Part shown: in pieces, positions 15,970-23,546 of the stretch | Layout of the letters: each line of letters opens with the position of its first letter | Numbering within the stretch: position 1 is the stretch's first letter | Assembly: GCA_902790935.1 (NCBI GenBank) | Contig: CADATP010000016.1 | Location: forward strand, 1-38,030 | Length of the DNA stretch: 38,030 nt | Direction: 5' to 3' | Source of the DNA: an uncultured Lachnospiraceae bacterium | GTDB lineage: Bacteria; Bacillota; Clostridia; Lachnospirales; Lachnospiraceae | The notes under the pieces: generated by a model | Databases searched by the model: none | What the model was told of the DNA's origin: nothing | Seen by the model: only the letters and a program-made list of their open reading frames with translations | Translations under genes and position numbers: made by a program

Positions 15970-16818
15970 ATGGAAAGTATTACGCAAAAGGGACCAAACC
16001 CCGTCGCAAAGGTTTTTACATACATTTTTCTTGTTTTTTGGGCGCTTGTAAATATTTTTCCGATCTATTTCATGTTTACTTTTTCGCTGAAAAACAACGA
16101 TGAAATCTTCGGAAGCAATGTTATCGGTCTTCCGAAGGAATGGATCTGGTCAAACTATGCATCGGCTATGAAGACCGGAAACATGTGGCTTTATTTCTTA
16201 AACAGTATTATCGTCACCGTAGCGGCTATATTTATATCGACGATGGCGGCGATGATGGCAACATACGCTATTACCCGTATCAGGTGGAAATTAAGTAAGC
16301 TGACCAATGCATTCTTTATGCTTGGACTTACAATTCCTCTTCAGGCGTCCATCGTACCCGTGTATGTTGTCCTTTCTAATATTCACTGGCTTAACAAGTA
16401 TTCGACTCTGATAGTGCCATATGCGGCATTCTCGCTGTCGATGGCAATACTTATCAGCACAGGATTTATGGTGGATATCCCTTCGGCCCTTGATGAGGCG
16501 GCAAAGATTGATGGATGCGGATACTTCGGAACATTCTTCAAGATCATCCTGCCCCTTATGAAGCCCGCGGTATCCACGGTTGGAATCTACTCCTTCCTTC
16601 AGTGCTGGAATGAGTTTATGTTTGCAAATGTATTTATATCCGACTCTTTGCACAGAACCCTGCCGGTTGGTATAAAGGCTCTTTCGGGACAGCATACCAC
16701 AAACTGGGGACCCATCGGAGCGGCGCTTGTAATAGCTACGTTCCCGACTCTCATCGCTTATCTTTTCCTCAGCAGAAAGATTCAGGCAAGCTTTATCGCA
16801 GGCGCGGTAAAAGGCTGA
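15970..16818 (+). CDS. Sugar ABC transporter permease, MalG/UgpE-like
   Basis: The ATG at 15970 follows AGGAAAGGGAG and lies just after the stop of the MalF-like gene. The 282-residue protein has about six helices. It shows the MalG features YFMFTFSLKNNDEIF after TM1, the EAA loop IPSALDEAAKIDGCGYFGTFFKIILPLMKP, and the C-terminal LFLSRKIQASFIAGAVKG, which is diagnostic for this family. It completes the sugar channel. An in-frame TTG at 15925 would overlap the upstream gene and has no good ribosome site. Confidence 0.93.
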   Translation: MESITQKGPNPVAKVFTYIFLVFWALVNIFPIYFMFTFSLKNNDEIFGSNVIGLPKEWIWSNYASAMKTGNMWLYFLNSIIVTVAAIFISTMAAMMATYAITRIRWKLSKLTNAFFMLGLTIPLQASIVPVYVVLSNIHWLNKYSTLIVPYAAFSLSMAILISTGFMVDIPSALDEAAKIDGCGYFGTFFKIILPLMKPAVSTVGIYSFLQCWNEFMFANVFISDSLHRTLPVGIKALSGQHTTNWGPIGAALVIATFPTLIAYLFLSRKIQASFIAGAVKG

Positions 16819-16867
16819 TTGTTTGATATAATTTGAGAAATCAATGTAATTATTTGAGTAGTTATTC

Positions 16868-16918
16868 TCACCCCACAGGAAGTAATATATAAATGGAAAA
16901 GGATTTTCTGTGGGGTGA
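16868..16918 (+). promoter_or_regulatory. Hairpin enclosing the ribosome site and start codon of the sensor kinase gene
   Basis: TCACCCCACAG (16868-16878) is perfectly complementary to CTGTGGGGTGA (16908-16918). The loop holds the ribosome site AAAAGGA (16897-16903) and the GTG start (16915-16917) lies inside the 3' arm. There is no T-run, so this is not a terminator; a translational control element is possible. Confidence 0.45.
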
Positions 16919-18666
16919 AATTGTTATTGAGAAGGATAACTTTTTTCAAAAGAAGATCGAAAGAATCCCTGTCCGGCAGCCTTAAAAAGGTGATTCTCGG
17001 AACCGTCCTTGTGGTTATCGTTTCATTCATAATCTCGACCTATGTGATTACGAGAAACGAACGCAAGGATTTTAGCATGCGTGAATCTGACAATGTTATC
17101 AAGACACTGTCTAATAATATCTCCTCTGACATAGATAAATACAAATCCCTTTCCCGACTTATTATGACTGAGCAAAAAACGATCAAATTTTTGCGAAGCG
17201 AGCCTGACTATATAGATATCGGCATGATTAATGACGCGAGATATGCCATTATGGACATCCTCAATGTTACTGAGGGTGTTGATTCCGTGATGGTACTTCG
17301 GGACGATATGATCATGGTGACGACCAACAGATTTTCCTACAGATACGACTATGAGCTGATGAATTCCGATACCTGGAAGACCAATATCTATGCCGGTCTC
17401 GGAAAGGCTGTAGTTTCCCTTAACAGCTACAGCGTAGCCTCCAAAAATGACGGTACGCCTATGGTAACCATTGGCAGGGCGATATATGATATTGATTCCC
17501 AGCAAAGGACGGGAATCCTGCTTATGAACATCTCGCCCAGGGTATTTGAGAATCTCCTTGTATCCCTCGGATATGACGATATCTGCATAATGGGAACCGA
17601 CGGTACATTTCTCGCGGGAAATAAAGAAATATCCAGATATTACAAATTAAACCAGAATGTTCTGCCTATAAAACATAAAAATGTCAGAAAGGGCGGAAAA
17701 AATATGCTCCTGACTTCCGGAAGGATCGAGGGTCTACCTATCGTTATCCTAAAGCTCTCGCCCTACGGCTCCGCGAGTAGGCCTTCGAGGATGATCATCA
17801 TCCTGCTGCTTTTACTTGTGATATTTATCGGCCTTACGGTTTATATTGCTATGTTTATCAAAAAGAACATCACGGAGCCGGTTATGGAGCTGTCCGCTTC
17901 GATGGATGAAAACAGGCGCTCCGGAGAGCTGCAAAAGATAGACGTAAGCGTCCCCAATACAGAGCTTGATATCTTAGAGAACGATTATAACAGTATGATC
18001 GACCATGTAAACGAACTGATCGATAAGCTGATGGAGAAAGAAAAGAACCTCCAAAAAGCGGAGATGCGAGTTTTACAGGAACAGATAAAGCCCCACTTTC
18101 TCTACAATTCAATAGACACCATTGGTTATATGGCCCTTGATGCCGGAGCTGATAATGTACACGGCGCTTTGGAAACCCTCGGAAGCTTTTATCGCAATTT
18201 CTTAAGTAAGGGCGAAAAAGAGATCCCCCTAAAGAGGGAAGTCTGGATTGTAAAGGATTATCTTGCAATACAAAAGCTCAGATATGGCGATATTTTGGAT
18301 GATGAATACGATATAGCGGAAGAGACAAAGGATCTTATAGTTCCGAAGCTGATCCTGCAGCCCCTTGTGGAAAACTGCATTTACCATGGTATCAGACCAA
18401 AGGGCGAAAAGGGAACGATAAAAGTCTCATCTTATCTCGAGGACGGTAAGCTGCATATTTCGGTAAGGGATACCGGAATCGGTATGAGCGATGAGCAGAT
18501 TGAGAAGATACTTACCTCAAAAAAGAAAGAGGCGGAAGAATTAGACCAGGAGAGCTTCGGACTTTGGGGTACGATTGAGAGAGTCAGATATTACACAGGA
18601 AAAGAAGATATAGTAAGTATTAAGAGTGAAGTCGGAGAGTTTACGGAGATAGAGTTTATTATCTGA
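16915..18666 (+). CDS. Sensor histidine kinase, YesM/LytS-like (HisK-type)
   Basis: The likely start is GTG at 16915. The 583-residue protein has TM1 at 26-45, an extracytoplasmic sensor region to about 285, TM2 at about 293-315, a HAMP-like linker, and the His_kinase domain QEQIKPHFLYNSID with phosphoacceptor His394. The ATP-binding domain shows LVENCIYHGIRPKGEKG (N-box) and DTGIGMS (G1). This architecture matches the YesM class, which pairs with YesN/AraC-type regulators and controls polysaccharide transporters. The partner is encoded 35 bases downstream and the sugar permeases lie upstream, so it probably senses extracellular xylan breakdown products, perhaps through the loaded SBP (inference). 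Confidence 0.9.
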   Translation: MKLLLRRITFFKRRSKESLSGSLKKVILGTVLVVIVSFIISTYVITRNERKDFSMRESDNVIKTLSNNISSDIDKYKSLSRLIMTEQKTIKFLRSEPDYIDIGMINDARYAIMDILNVTEGVDSVMVLRDDMIMVTTNRFSYRYDYELMNSDTWKTNIYAGLGKAVVSLNSYSVASKNDGTPMVTIGRAIYDIDSQQRTGILLMNISPRVFENLLVSLGYDDICIMGTDGTFLAGNKEISRYYKLNQNVLPIKHKNVRKGGKNMLLTSGRIEGLPIVILKLSPYGSASRPSRMIIILLLLLVIFIGLTVYIAMFIKKNITEPVMELSASMDENRRSGELQKIDVSVPNTELDILENDYNSMIDHVNELIDKLMEKEKNLQKAEMRVLQEQIKPHFLYNSIDTIGYMALDAGADNVHGALETLGSFYRNFLSKGEKEIPLKREVWIVKDYLAIQKLRYGDILDDEYDIAEETKDLIVPKLILQPLVENCIYHGIRPKGEKGTIKVSSYLEDGKLHISVRDTGIGMSDEQIEKILTSKKKEAEELDQESFGLWGTIERVRYYTGKEDIVSIKSEVGEFTEIEFII

Positions 18667-18701
18667 GTTTTGCCGGAGGTGCCGGTGAAAGGGGTCCTAA
18701 G

Positions 18702-19454
18702 ATGGATGGTTTATACAGGGTAATGCTAATTGATGATGAAGAATCGGCGAGAAAGCTTATGAAAGCCGCGATTTCCTGGGACAGTCTCGGGATGGAGGTG
18801 GTAGGCGAGGCTGCCAGCGGCATCGAGGCTATCAATGTTATCGACGATATAAAACCGGATATCGCTTTTGTAGATATTTCAATGCCTTTTATGGATGGGA
18901 TCGAGTTTACGAAGATAGCGACGGAAAGATACCCGAATCTTATCATCATTATAATGACCGCTATAGATCAGTTTGAATACGCGAGGAAGTGCGTCAGTCT
19001 CCCCGTGTTTGAATATATGCTAAAACCATTGGTTAGAGGAGAGGTGACAAAGGTTCTCGAAAGGGCAAAGGAGAAACTTGCTGTTACCAAAAACAATTGG
19101 GACGACCAAAATGAGGATGCGGTCCTGGATGCACCGGATGAGGACAATCCAACGGAACTTATCAAAAAGTATGTCAAGGAAAATTTCGCAGACCCCAAGT
19201 TAAACCTCTCCTTTATTGCACAGCACTTTGGCTTCAGCTCGAGTTATCTTTCGAGAAAGTTTAAATCCGACAGCGGAAAGAACTTTGTTGAGTACCTTAC
19301 GGAGGTCCGTATGGAAAAGGCTGTAAAGTATGCTGAAAAGGGCTATAAAATGTACCGGACGGCTGCAGAGGTCGGAATCCCGGATCCCAACTATTTTTCA
19401 AGATGTTTTAAAAAGTACACGGGGAAAAAGTACACTGAATATATGACGCCTTAG
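18702..19454 (+). CDS. Response regulator with AraC-type DNA-binding domain, YesN-like
   Basis: The ATG follows AAAGGGG. The receiver domain (about 5-118) has the acidic pocket DDEE (11-14), phosphoacceptor Asp58 (FVDISMPFMDG) and conserved Lys108 (MLKPL). After a short acidic linker, an AraC/XylS double HTH occupies about 150-248 (LNLSFIAQHFGFSSSYLSRKF, then YRTAAEVGIPDPNYFSRCFKKYTGKKYTEY). At 250 residues it is compact compared with many YesN proteins of about 500, which carry an extra middle region. It should activate the sugar importer and xylanase genes in response to the kinase encoded upstream. Its last codons form part of a repeat that extends into the next promoter region. Confidence 0.92.
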   Translation: MDGLYRVMLIDDEESARKLMKAAISWDSLGMEVVGEAASGIEAINVIDDIKPDIAFVDISMPFMDGIEFTKIATERYPNLIIIIMTAIDQFEYARKCVSLPVFEYMLKPLVRGEVTKVLERAKEKLAVTKNNWDDQNEDAVLDAPDEDNPTELIKKYVKENFADPKLNLSFIAQHFGFSSSYLSRKFKSDSGKNFVEYLTEVRMEKAVKYAEKGYKMYRTAAEVGIPDPNYFSRCFKKYTGKKYTEYMTP

Positions 19455-19517
19455 GGAAAAACATAAAATATATGTGGCCTTGGGAAAAACACAGATTATA
19501 AGACGCCTTAGGGCAAA
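19445..19517 (+). repeat. Three direct repeats before the xylanase/esterase gene
   Basis: GACGCCTTAGGGAAAAA (19445-19461), a variant GTGGCCTTGGGAAAAAC (19474-19490) and GACGCCTTAGGGCAAAA (19502-19517) are spaced about 28 bases apart. The first covers the stop codon of the regulator gene and the third abuts the ribosome site AAAGGAG of the next gene. They may be regulator binding sites or the trace of a small tandem duplication. Confidence 0.6.
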
Positions 19518-19526
19518 AGGAGAACT

Positions 19527-21593
19527 ATGAATTTAAAGACAGCATATGAGTCTTATTTTAAAATGGGCGCCGCAATATCAAGATGGAATCTGCATACAAA
19601 GGCCCACAGAAGTCTTCTTCTTTCGCAGTTTAATTCGTTTACCTGCGAAAACGATATGAAACCTATGTACTATCTGGACAAGGATGCGAACAAGGCAGAT
19701 CCCGAGAAGTACAATCTTTCGCCTGCGCTTACATTCGAGAGCGCAATTCCCTATCTGGATTTTGCAAAGGAAAACGGGATCGCTATGCGAGGACACACTC
19801 TTGTCTGGCATAACCAGACCCCGAAGTGGTTCTTTTGTGAAAACTACAATGAAATGTTCCCTATAGCGGACAGAGAAACTATCCTTGCAAGGCTTGAAAA
19901 TTACATTAAGGGCGTACTTGAATTTGTGCAGACAAATTACCCCGGGATAATCTACGCCTGGGATGTGGTAAATGAGATTGTAGACGAGGGAGATTTCAGA
20001 AAATCAATCTGGTTTAAGAGCGTAGGAAAGGATTTTTTTATTAAGGCTTTCGAATACGCGAGAAAGTATGCCGCTCCGGGAGTGGATCTTTTTTACAATG
20101 ACTACGAGAGTGCTGAGCCCTGGAAGAGGGATTTTATTATAGAGAATGTCTTGAAGCCTTTAAAGGAAAAGGGTCTTGTAGACGGTATGGGCATGCAGTC
20201 CCATCTTTTAATGGACCATCCGGATTTTGAGGATGCGAAGACTGCTCTTGAAATGTACGGAGCTTTGGGCCTTAAGATCAACATCACAGAGCTCGATATG
20301 CACAACGCGGATCCTTCCGATGAATCCATGCATGAGCTTGCTCTTCGGTATAAAAAGTTTTTTGAGATTTTTCTGGAAGCCAAAAAGTCCGGTAAAGCTA
20401 ATATCACCTGCGTAACCTTCTGGAATCTTCTCGATGAAAACAGCTGGCTTACGGGATTTAGAAGAGAGACCAGCTACCCGCTTCTCTTTAAGGGAAAGTG
20501 CGAGGCAAAGGAAGCTTACTACGCTGTACTTGAGGCCGCTGTGCCTAAGGAAGATATTGATAAGTGGGAGCCGAATTATCCGAAGGAAGATTATCTTTTG
20601 AAGGGTATGCCGGAGAGCGATAAAGTGATGTTTAGAAAGAATATCTGGGAGGAGGGCGAGTACGATTATGCCGCTTCCTACGGCTTTACTCCCGGAGTAT
20701 TTGCTTATCTTCACAAGGATTCTGAAGTAAGGGATTGTATGCTCGTTGTTCCCGGGGGCGGATACTGTATGTGCTGTTCCCATGAAGGAGAGCTTCCCGC
20801 TATGGAATTCTTTAATAGGGGAATGAATGTCTTTGTACTTTGCTACACAACGGATATTACAATGAGTGTGCCTCTTAAAAAGCAGCCCCTTGAAGATATC
20901 TCCAGAGCAGTCAGATTTATCAGAAAGTTTGCGGTTGACAGCGATGTAACCATTGGCAAGCTGCTTATCTGCGGATTTTCCGCGGGGGCGCATGTCTGCG
21001 GAAGCCTTGCGGTGCATTTTGATGATATTAAGGATAAAAATCCTGAGTATGGAAAGTATTCAAATCGTCCCGACGGAGTAATCCTTTCCTACCCTGTAAT
21101 AACCACCGGTGAGTTTACCCACAAGGATTCAGTAATGGCGCTTTTGGGAGAGAATCCACCAGCCTCGGAGCTTGAGTACTTTTCACTTGAGAAACAGGTT
21201 AAGGAAAACACCCCGCCCTGCTTTATCTGGCAAACGGAAGAAGACGGGCTGGTACCCGTAGAGAACAGCTACCTCTTTGCTATGGCTCTTCGGGAAAAGA
21301 AGATACCTTTTGCACATTACGTATTTCCTGCCGGATTCCACGGGCTGACCATAGCAAACAGCGAGTATTTCAGAGGCTGGTCCGGGGGAGAGTACTCTAT
21401 GGAACAGACTTACCGCGCAGTATTTTCCGTTAAAGACGGAAAAGGAGTTAATGTATCCGAAAAGCGTAAGGAAGAGCTTATTGAACAGTTCTTCGGCGGA
21501 AACGAACAGCCCGCCGGCGGCATCGATATGAGTCTCAAAGAGGACGTAGGCCTCTGGAGCGACCTCGCCGCCGCCTGGATGAAGAGGCTGTAG
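19527..21593 (+). CDS. Cytoplasmic bifunctional GH10 endo-1,4-beta-xylanase / alpha-beta hydrolase esterase
   Basis: The 688-residue protein has no signal peptide. Residues 1-340 are a GH10 barrel: RGHTLVWHNQTPKWF (88-102), acid/base Glu150 in WDVVNE, nucleophile Glu255 in NITELDMHN, and TFWNLLDENSWLTG near 297-310. After a linker (about 341-370) comes an alpha/beta-hydrolase of the acetylxylan/feruloyl esterase kind: oxyanion-hole motif PGGGYC (409-414), nucleophile Ser485 in CGFSAGAH, Asp573 (EEDGLVPVENS) and His605 (GFHGL). It probably cleaves imported xylo-oligosaccharides and removes acyl groups inside the cell. It ends the two-component/transporter locus. Which ester it hydrolyses cannot be read from the sequence. 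Confidence 0.93.
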   Translation: MNLKTAYESYFKMGAAISRWNLHTKAHRSLLLSQFNSFTCENDMKPMYYLDKDANKADPEKYNLSPALTFESAIPYLDFAKENGIAMRGHTLVWHNQTPKWFFCENYNEMFPIADRETILARLENYIKGVLEFVQTNYPGIIYAWDVVNEIVDEGDFRKSIWFKSVGKDFFIKAFEYARKYAAPGVDLFYNDYESAEPWKRDFIIENVLKPLKEKGLVDGMGMQSHLLMDHPDFEDAKTALEMYGALGLKINITELDMHNADPSDESMHELALRYKKFFEIFLEAKKSGKANITCVTFWNLLDENSWLTGFRRETSYPLLFKGKCEAKEAYYAVLEAAVPKEDIDKWEPNYPKEDYLLKGMPESDKVMFRKNIWEEGEYDYAASYGFTPGVFAYLHKDSEVRDCMLVVPGGGYCMCCSHEGELPAMEFFNRGMNVFVLCYTTDITMSVPLKKQPLEDISRAVRFIRKFAVDSDVTIGKLLICGFSAGAHVCGSLAVHFDDIKDKNPEYGKYSNRPDGVILSYPVITTGEFTHKDSVMALLGENPPASELEYFSLEKQVKENTPPCFIWQTEEDGLVPVENSYLFAMALREKKIPFAHYVFPAGFHGLTIANSEYFRGWSGGEYSMEQTYRAVFSVKDGKGVNVSEKRKEELIEQFFGGNEQPAGGIDMSLKEDVGLWSDLAAAWMKRL

Positions 21594-21618
21594 GTGCCCA
21601 GGCTTTAGCCCACCCCCA

Positions 21619-21697
21619 AATGACACCCGGGGACGGAGGTGGGGGGTCATTTTTTGACCCGGGAAATGACACAGGGGGACGGAGTTGGGGGTTCATT
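21619..21697 (+). repeat. Two direct copies of the 33-bp G-rich repeat
   Basis: Copies at 21619-21651 and 21665-21697, each bounded by AATGACAC and TCATT with a core GGGACGGAG-TGGGGG. They are separated by TTTTTGACCCGGGA. The same dimer, with the second copy truncated, recurs at 25807-25874. They lie just after the xylanase gene and may also act as a weak terminator because T-runs follow each copy. Confidence 0.85.
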
Positions 21698-21703
21698 TTT
21701 CAT

Positions 21704-22195
21704 GCAGGCGGTGGTAATCCGCGATTCCGCATGCTTTCGACTAAGATGGCAAGCATGCGGAGGTAGCGAAAAGCCTGAAACTCATGCCGCCGTGGCTTGC
21801 AGTAGGCATGTGGATAGCAGAAATTCCTTCTTACACATACTTCCGCGGAAGGCAGCCGGCATGCGGATAGCATAAATTCTTCTACCACATGCTTGGGGAT
21901 TTGCGGATCGGCATGCGAATCGGACGAAGATTTCAATCTACATGCTGGTATGGCTATCGGGCGGCGTGCGGAAATAAAGCTTGTGGAGCTCCGCATGCTC
22001 TTGACTGAGGTGGTAAGCATGCGGTTTCCTTATAACTATAGTTCCGCATGCCTTAGACTTGGATGGCAAGCATGCGCCGATAGCGAAAAGCCTGAAACTC
22101 GTGCCGCCGCGGCTTGTAGTAGGCATGCGGATAGCAGAAAACCATTATCTCGCATGCCCAAGAAGCCACGAAAGAGCATGCGAAAGCGATGGTTT
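21704..22195. repeat. Mosaic of GCATGC-centred hairpins (copy 1)
   Basis: About 490 bases with no credible gene, built from short palindromic modules. Clear stems: CCGCATGCTT (21727-21736) with AAGCATGCGG (21751-21760); CCGCATGCT (21991-21999) with AGCATGCGG (22016-22024); CGCATGC (22045-22051) with GCATGCG (22070-22076). One ~120-base module (TAGCGAAAAGCCTGAAACTC, then TGCCGCCG-GGCTTG-AGTAGGCATG) occurs at about 21727-21848 and again at 22045-22170, and a third time at 25385-25505. Confidence 0.8.
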
Positions 22196-22238
22196 AGAAA
22201 GATTTTAGATTTATTCGCCACTACACACTTGATTTTTC

Positions 22239-22267
22239 TTTTAGAGTGCTCTATATTCTTCTAGTGT
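22239..22267 (+). promoter_or_regulatory. Sigma-A promoter for the nuclease-like gene
   Basis: TTGATT (22239-22244), a 17-base spacer and TATATT (22262-22267), 73 bases before the ATG. It lies just outside the hairpin mosaic, so this gene has its own promoter. Confidence 0.55.
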
Positions 22268-22340
22268 CTTAGGATTTTTCACAAGTCAATTCGACTAAGA
22301 GATTCCTTAATAGTTAAAATTATTCAGGTGGGGGAAATAG

Positions 22341-23186
22341 ATGAACAATAAGTCTAATAGTATATCCGGCAGTATAGGTGATCATAAGGCAAGTAATGAT
22401 GTTTGCCGTAAACTTCAGGCGGAATTAAACGAATGCTGTAATATGATCGAAAAAGCAGAAAAAAGAATTGCAAGAAATGCTGAGTATAGAGGGATCAAGG
22501 TATTTTGCCATAAAAGAAAAAATAGTTACCAATACTACCTTCAAAATCCGGACAATAAAAGAAAATATATAAAGAAATCCGAATATGAAACGGTTCAAAA
22601 AGTCCTTCAGCTCGGTTATGATGAAGAAGTATTAAAAGTTTTGCGTGATAAAAAACATATTCTGGAAAGATTTCTTGCGAAGTATAAACCGGATTCATTG
22701 GAAACTATGTATACCGGATTTTCTGATGGACGAAAAGCAATGATCAAGACTATTCGTCCAACCGATGAAGAATTTATCGAGGAGTGGTATAAAGGTTTCA
22801 TTGTAGATGAGAATTCTTATCCGAAGGAGACTTCGTATAGAACTGATAGGGGAGAAAACGTTAGATCAAAGTCGGAGAAGATTATAGCGGATATCCTGTA
22901 TAAATACCGGATTCCTTATGTATACGAGCCAAAGTTCAAGTTAAATAATGGGAAATACTTGTTTCCTGACTTTGCTTTATTAGATTTGAAGGCGAGAAAA
23001 ACAATATATTGGGAGCATTTTGGATTAGCAAGTGATGGGGAGTATGCATCTAAGGCAATGACAAAACTTGGATTATACGAAAATGAGGGGATTTTTGTTG
23101 GCAGAGATTTATTCTTTTCCGTAGAATCGTCCGAGACACCGCTTAATATCAAAGTAATCGAGCGAAAAGTGAGGTCGATTCTGTGA
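22341..23186 (+). CDS. PD-(D/E)XK nuclease-like protein of a mobile or defence type
   Basis: The 281-residue protein follows AGGTGGGGG. The N-terminal half (about 20-115) is helical and basic. The C-terminal half contains RSKSEKIIADILYKYRIPYVYEP (Glu179), LFPDFALLD (Asp210) and TIYWEHFGLASDGEYASKAM (Glu225). This spacing matches PD-(D/E)XK-fold nucleases, with Glu-His in place of the usual Glu-x-Lys. Similar proteins of unknown role occur in integrative elements. A and T use is higher than in the flanking xylanase gene, consistent with acquisition. The catalytic assignment comes from motif reading only. Confidence 0.6.
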   Translation: MNNKSNSISGSIGDHKASNDVCRKLQAELNECCNMIEKAEKRIARNAEYRGIKVFCHKRKNSYQYYLQNPDNKRKYIKKSEYETVQKVLQLGYDEEVLKVLRDKKHILERFLAKYKPDSLETMYTGFSDGRKAMIKTIRPTDEEFIEEWYKGFIVDENSYPKETSYRTDRGENVRSKSEKIIADILYKYRIPYVYEPKFKLNNGKYLFPDFALLDLKARKTIYWEHFGLASDGEYASKAMTKLGLYENEGIFVGRDLFFSVESSETPLNIKVIERKVRSIL

Positions 23187-23241
23187 AATATGGCCGAACC
23201 TATGTTAAATCTCACATGTTTCTGATATAATTGAGCCGTGA

Positions 23242-23370
23242 CTTGATTACAAAGAAGATCAAAATAGTCTGAAAGAACAATCGGTTAAAAAGCAAAGAGT
23301 AATTGATCCTTTTGATCAGTATGAACAAGAAAGAAACGAAGTAGAAAATGACCTGTACTGGAAATTATAG
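23242..23370 (+). pseudogene. Remnant of a coding sequence C-terminus
   Basis: A 42-codon open stretch reads DYKEDQNSLKEQSVKKQRVI, then DPFDQYEQERNEVENDLYWKL and stops. It has no start codon (a TGA lies directly upstream) and no ribosome site. The composition looks like real protein, so it is probably the tail of a decayed mobile-element gene. I do not recognise the family. Confidence 0.3.
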
Positions 23371-23386
23371 AAATGCGAATATTCTA

Positions 23387-23420
23387 GGGGGGGGGGTAGA
23401 GCCTACGAGGTAGGTTTTAT
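23387..23420 (+). terminator. Ten-G tract followed by a hairpin terminator
   Basis: Ten consecutive G residues (23387-23396) are followed by a small stem, CCTAC (23402-23406) with GTAGG (23410-23414), and GTTTTATTT. It could end the nuclease transcript. The surrounding 23187-23546 gap also holds the gene remnant and the long inverted repeat. Confidence 0.45.
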
Positions 23421-23452
23421 TTCTGTACAATTTTATCGAAGGTTATAAATAG

Positions 23453-23519
23453 AGTTTCTCCTGCTATATATATTTATTATTAACATAATAAATATATATA
23501 GCAGGAGAAACTGTTTTTT
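23453..23519. repeat. Perfect 28-bp inverted repeat with a 4-base loop
   Basis: The arm at 23453-23480 (AGTTTCTCCTGCTATATATA, then TTTATTAT) is exactly complementary to 23485-23512, with loop TAAC and then GTTTTTTAT. It lies 35 bases before the first lipoprotein gene. It would fold into a very stable hairpin; a terminator is the simplest reading, but the length and perfection are unusual for one. Confidence 0.9.
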
Positions 23520-23546
23520 ATATAAAAAAGTGTATGGAGGAATAAC

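Noticed and set aside
21704-22195. CRISPR array
   Set aside because: Repeats are palindromic modules of different length and order with no regular spacer size, and no cas genes are in the window.
21639-22264. Several ORFs of 60-124 codons in the hairpin mosaic
   Set aside because: They exist on both strands, repeat each other wherever the DNA repeats, and lack ribosome sites. They are by-products of the repeats.
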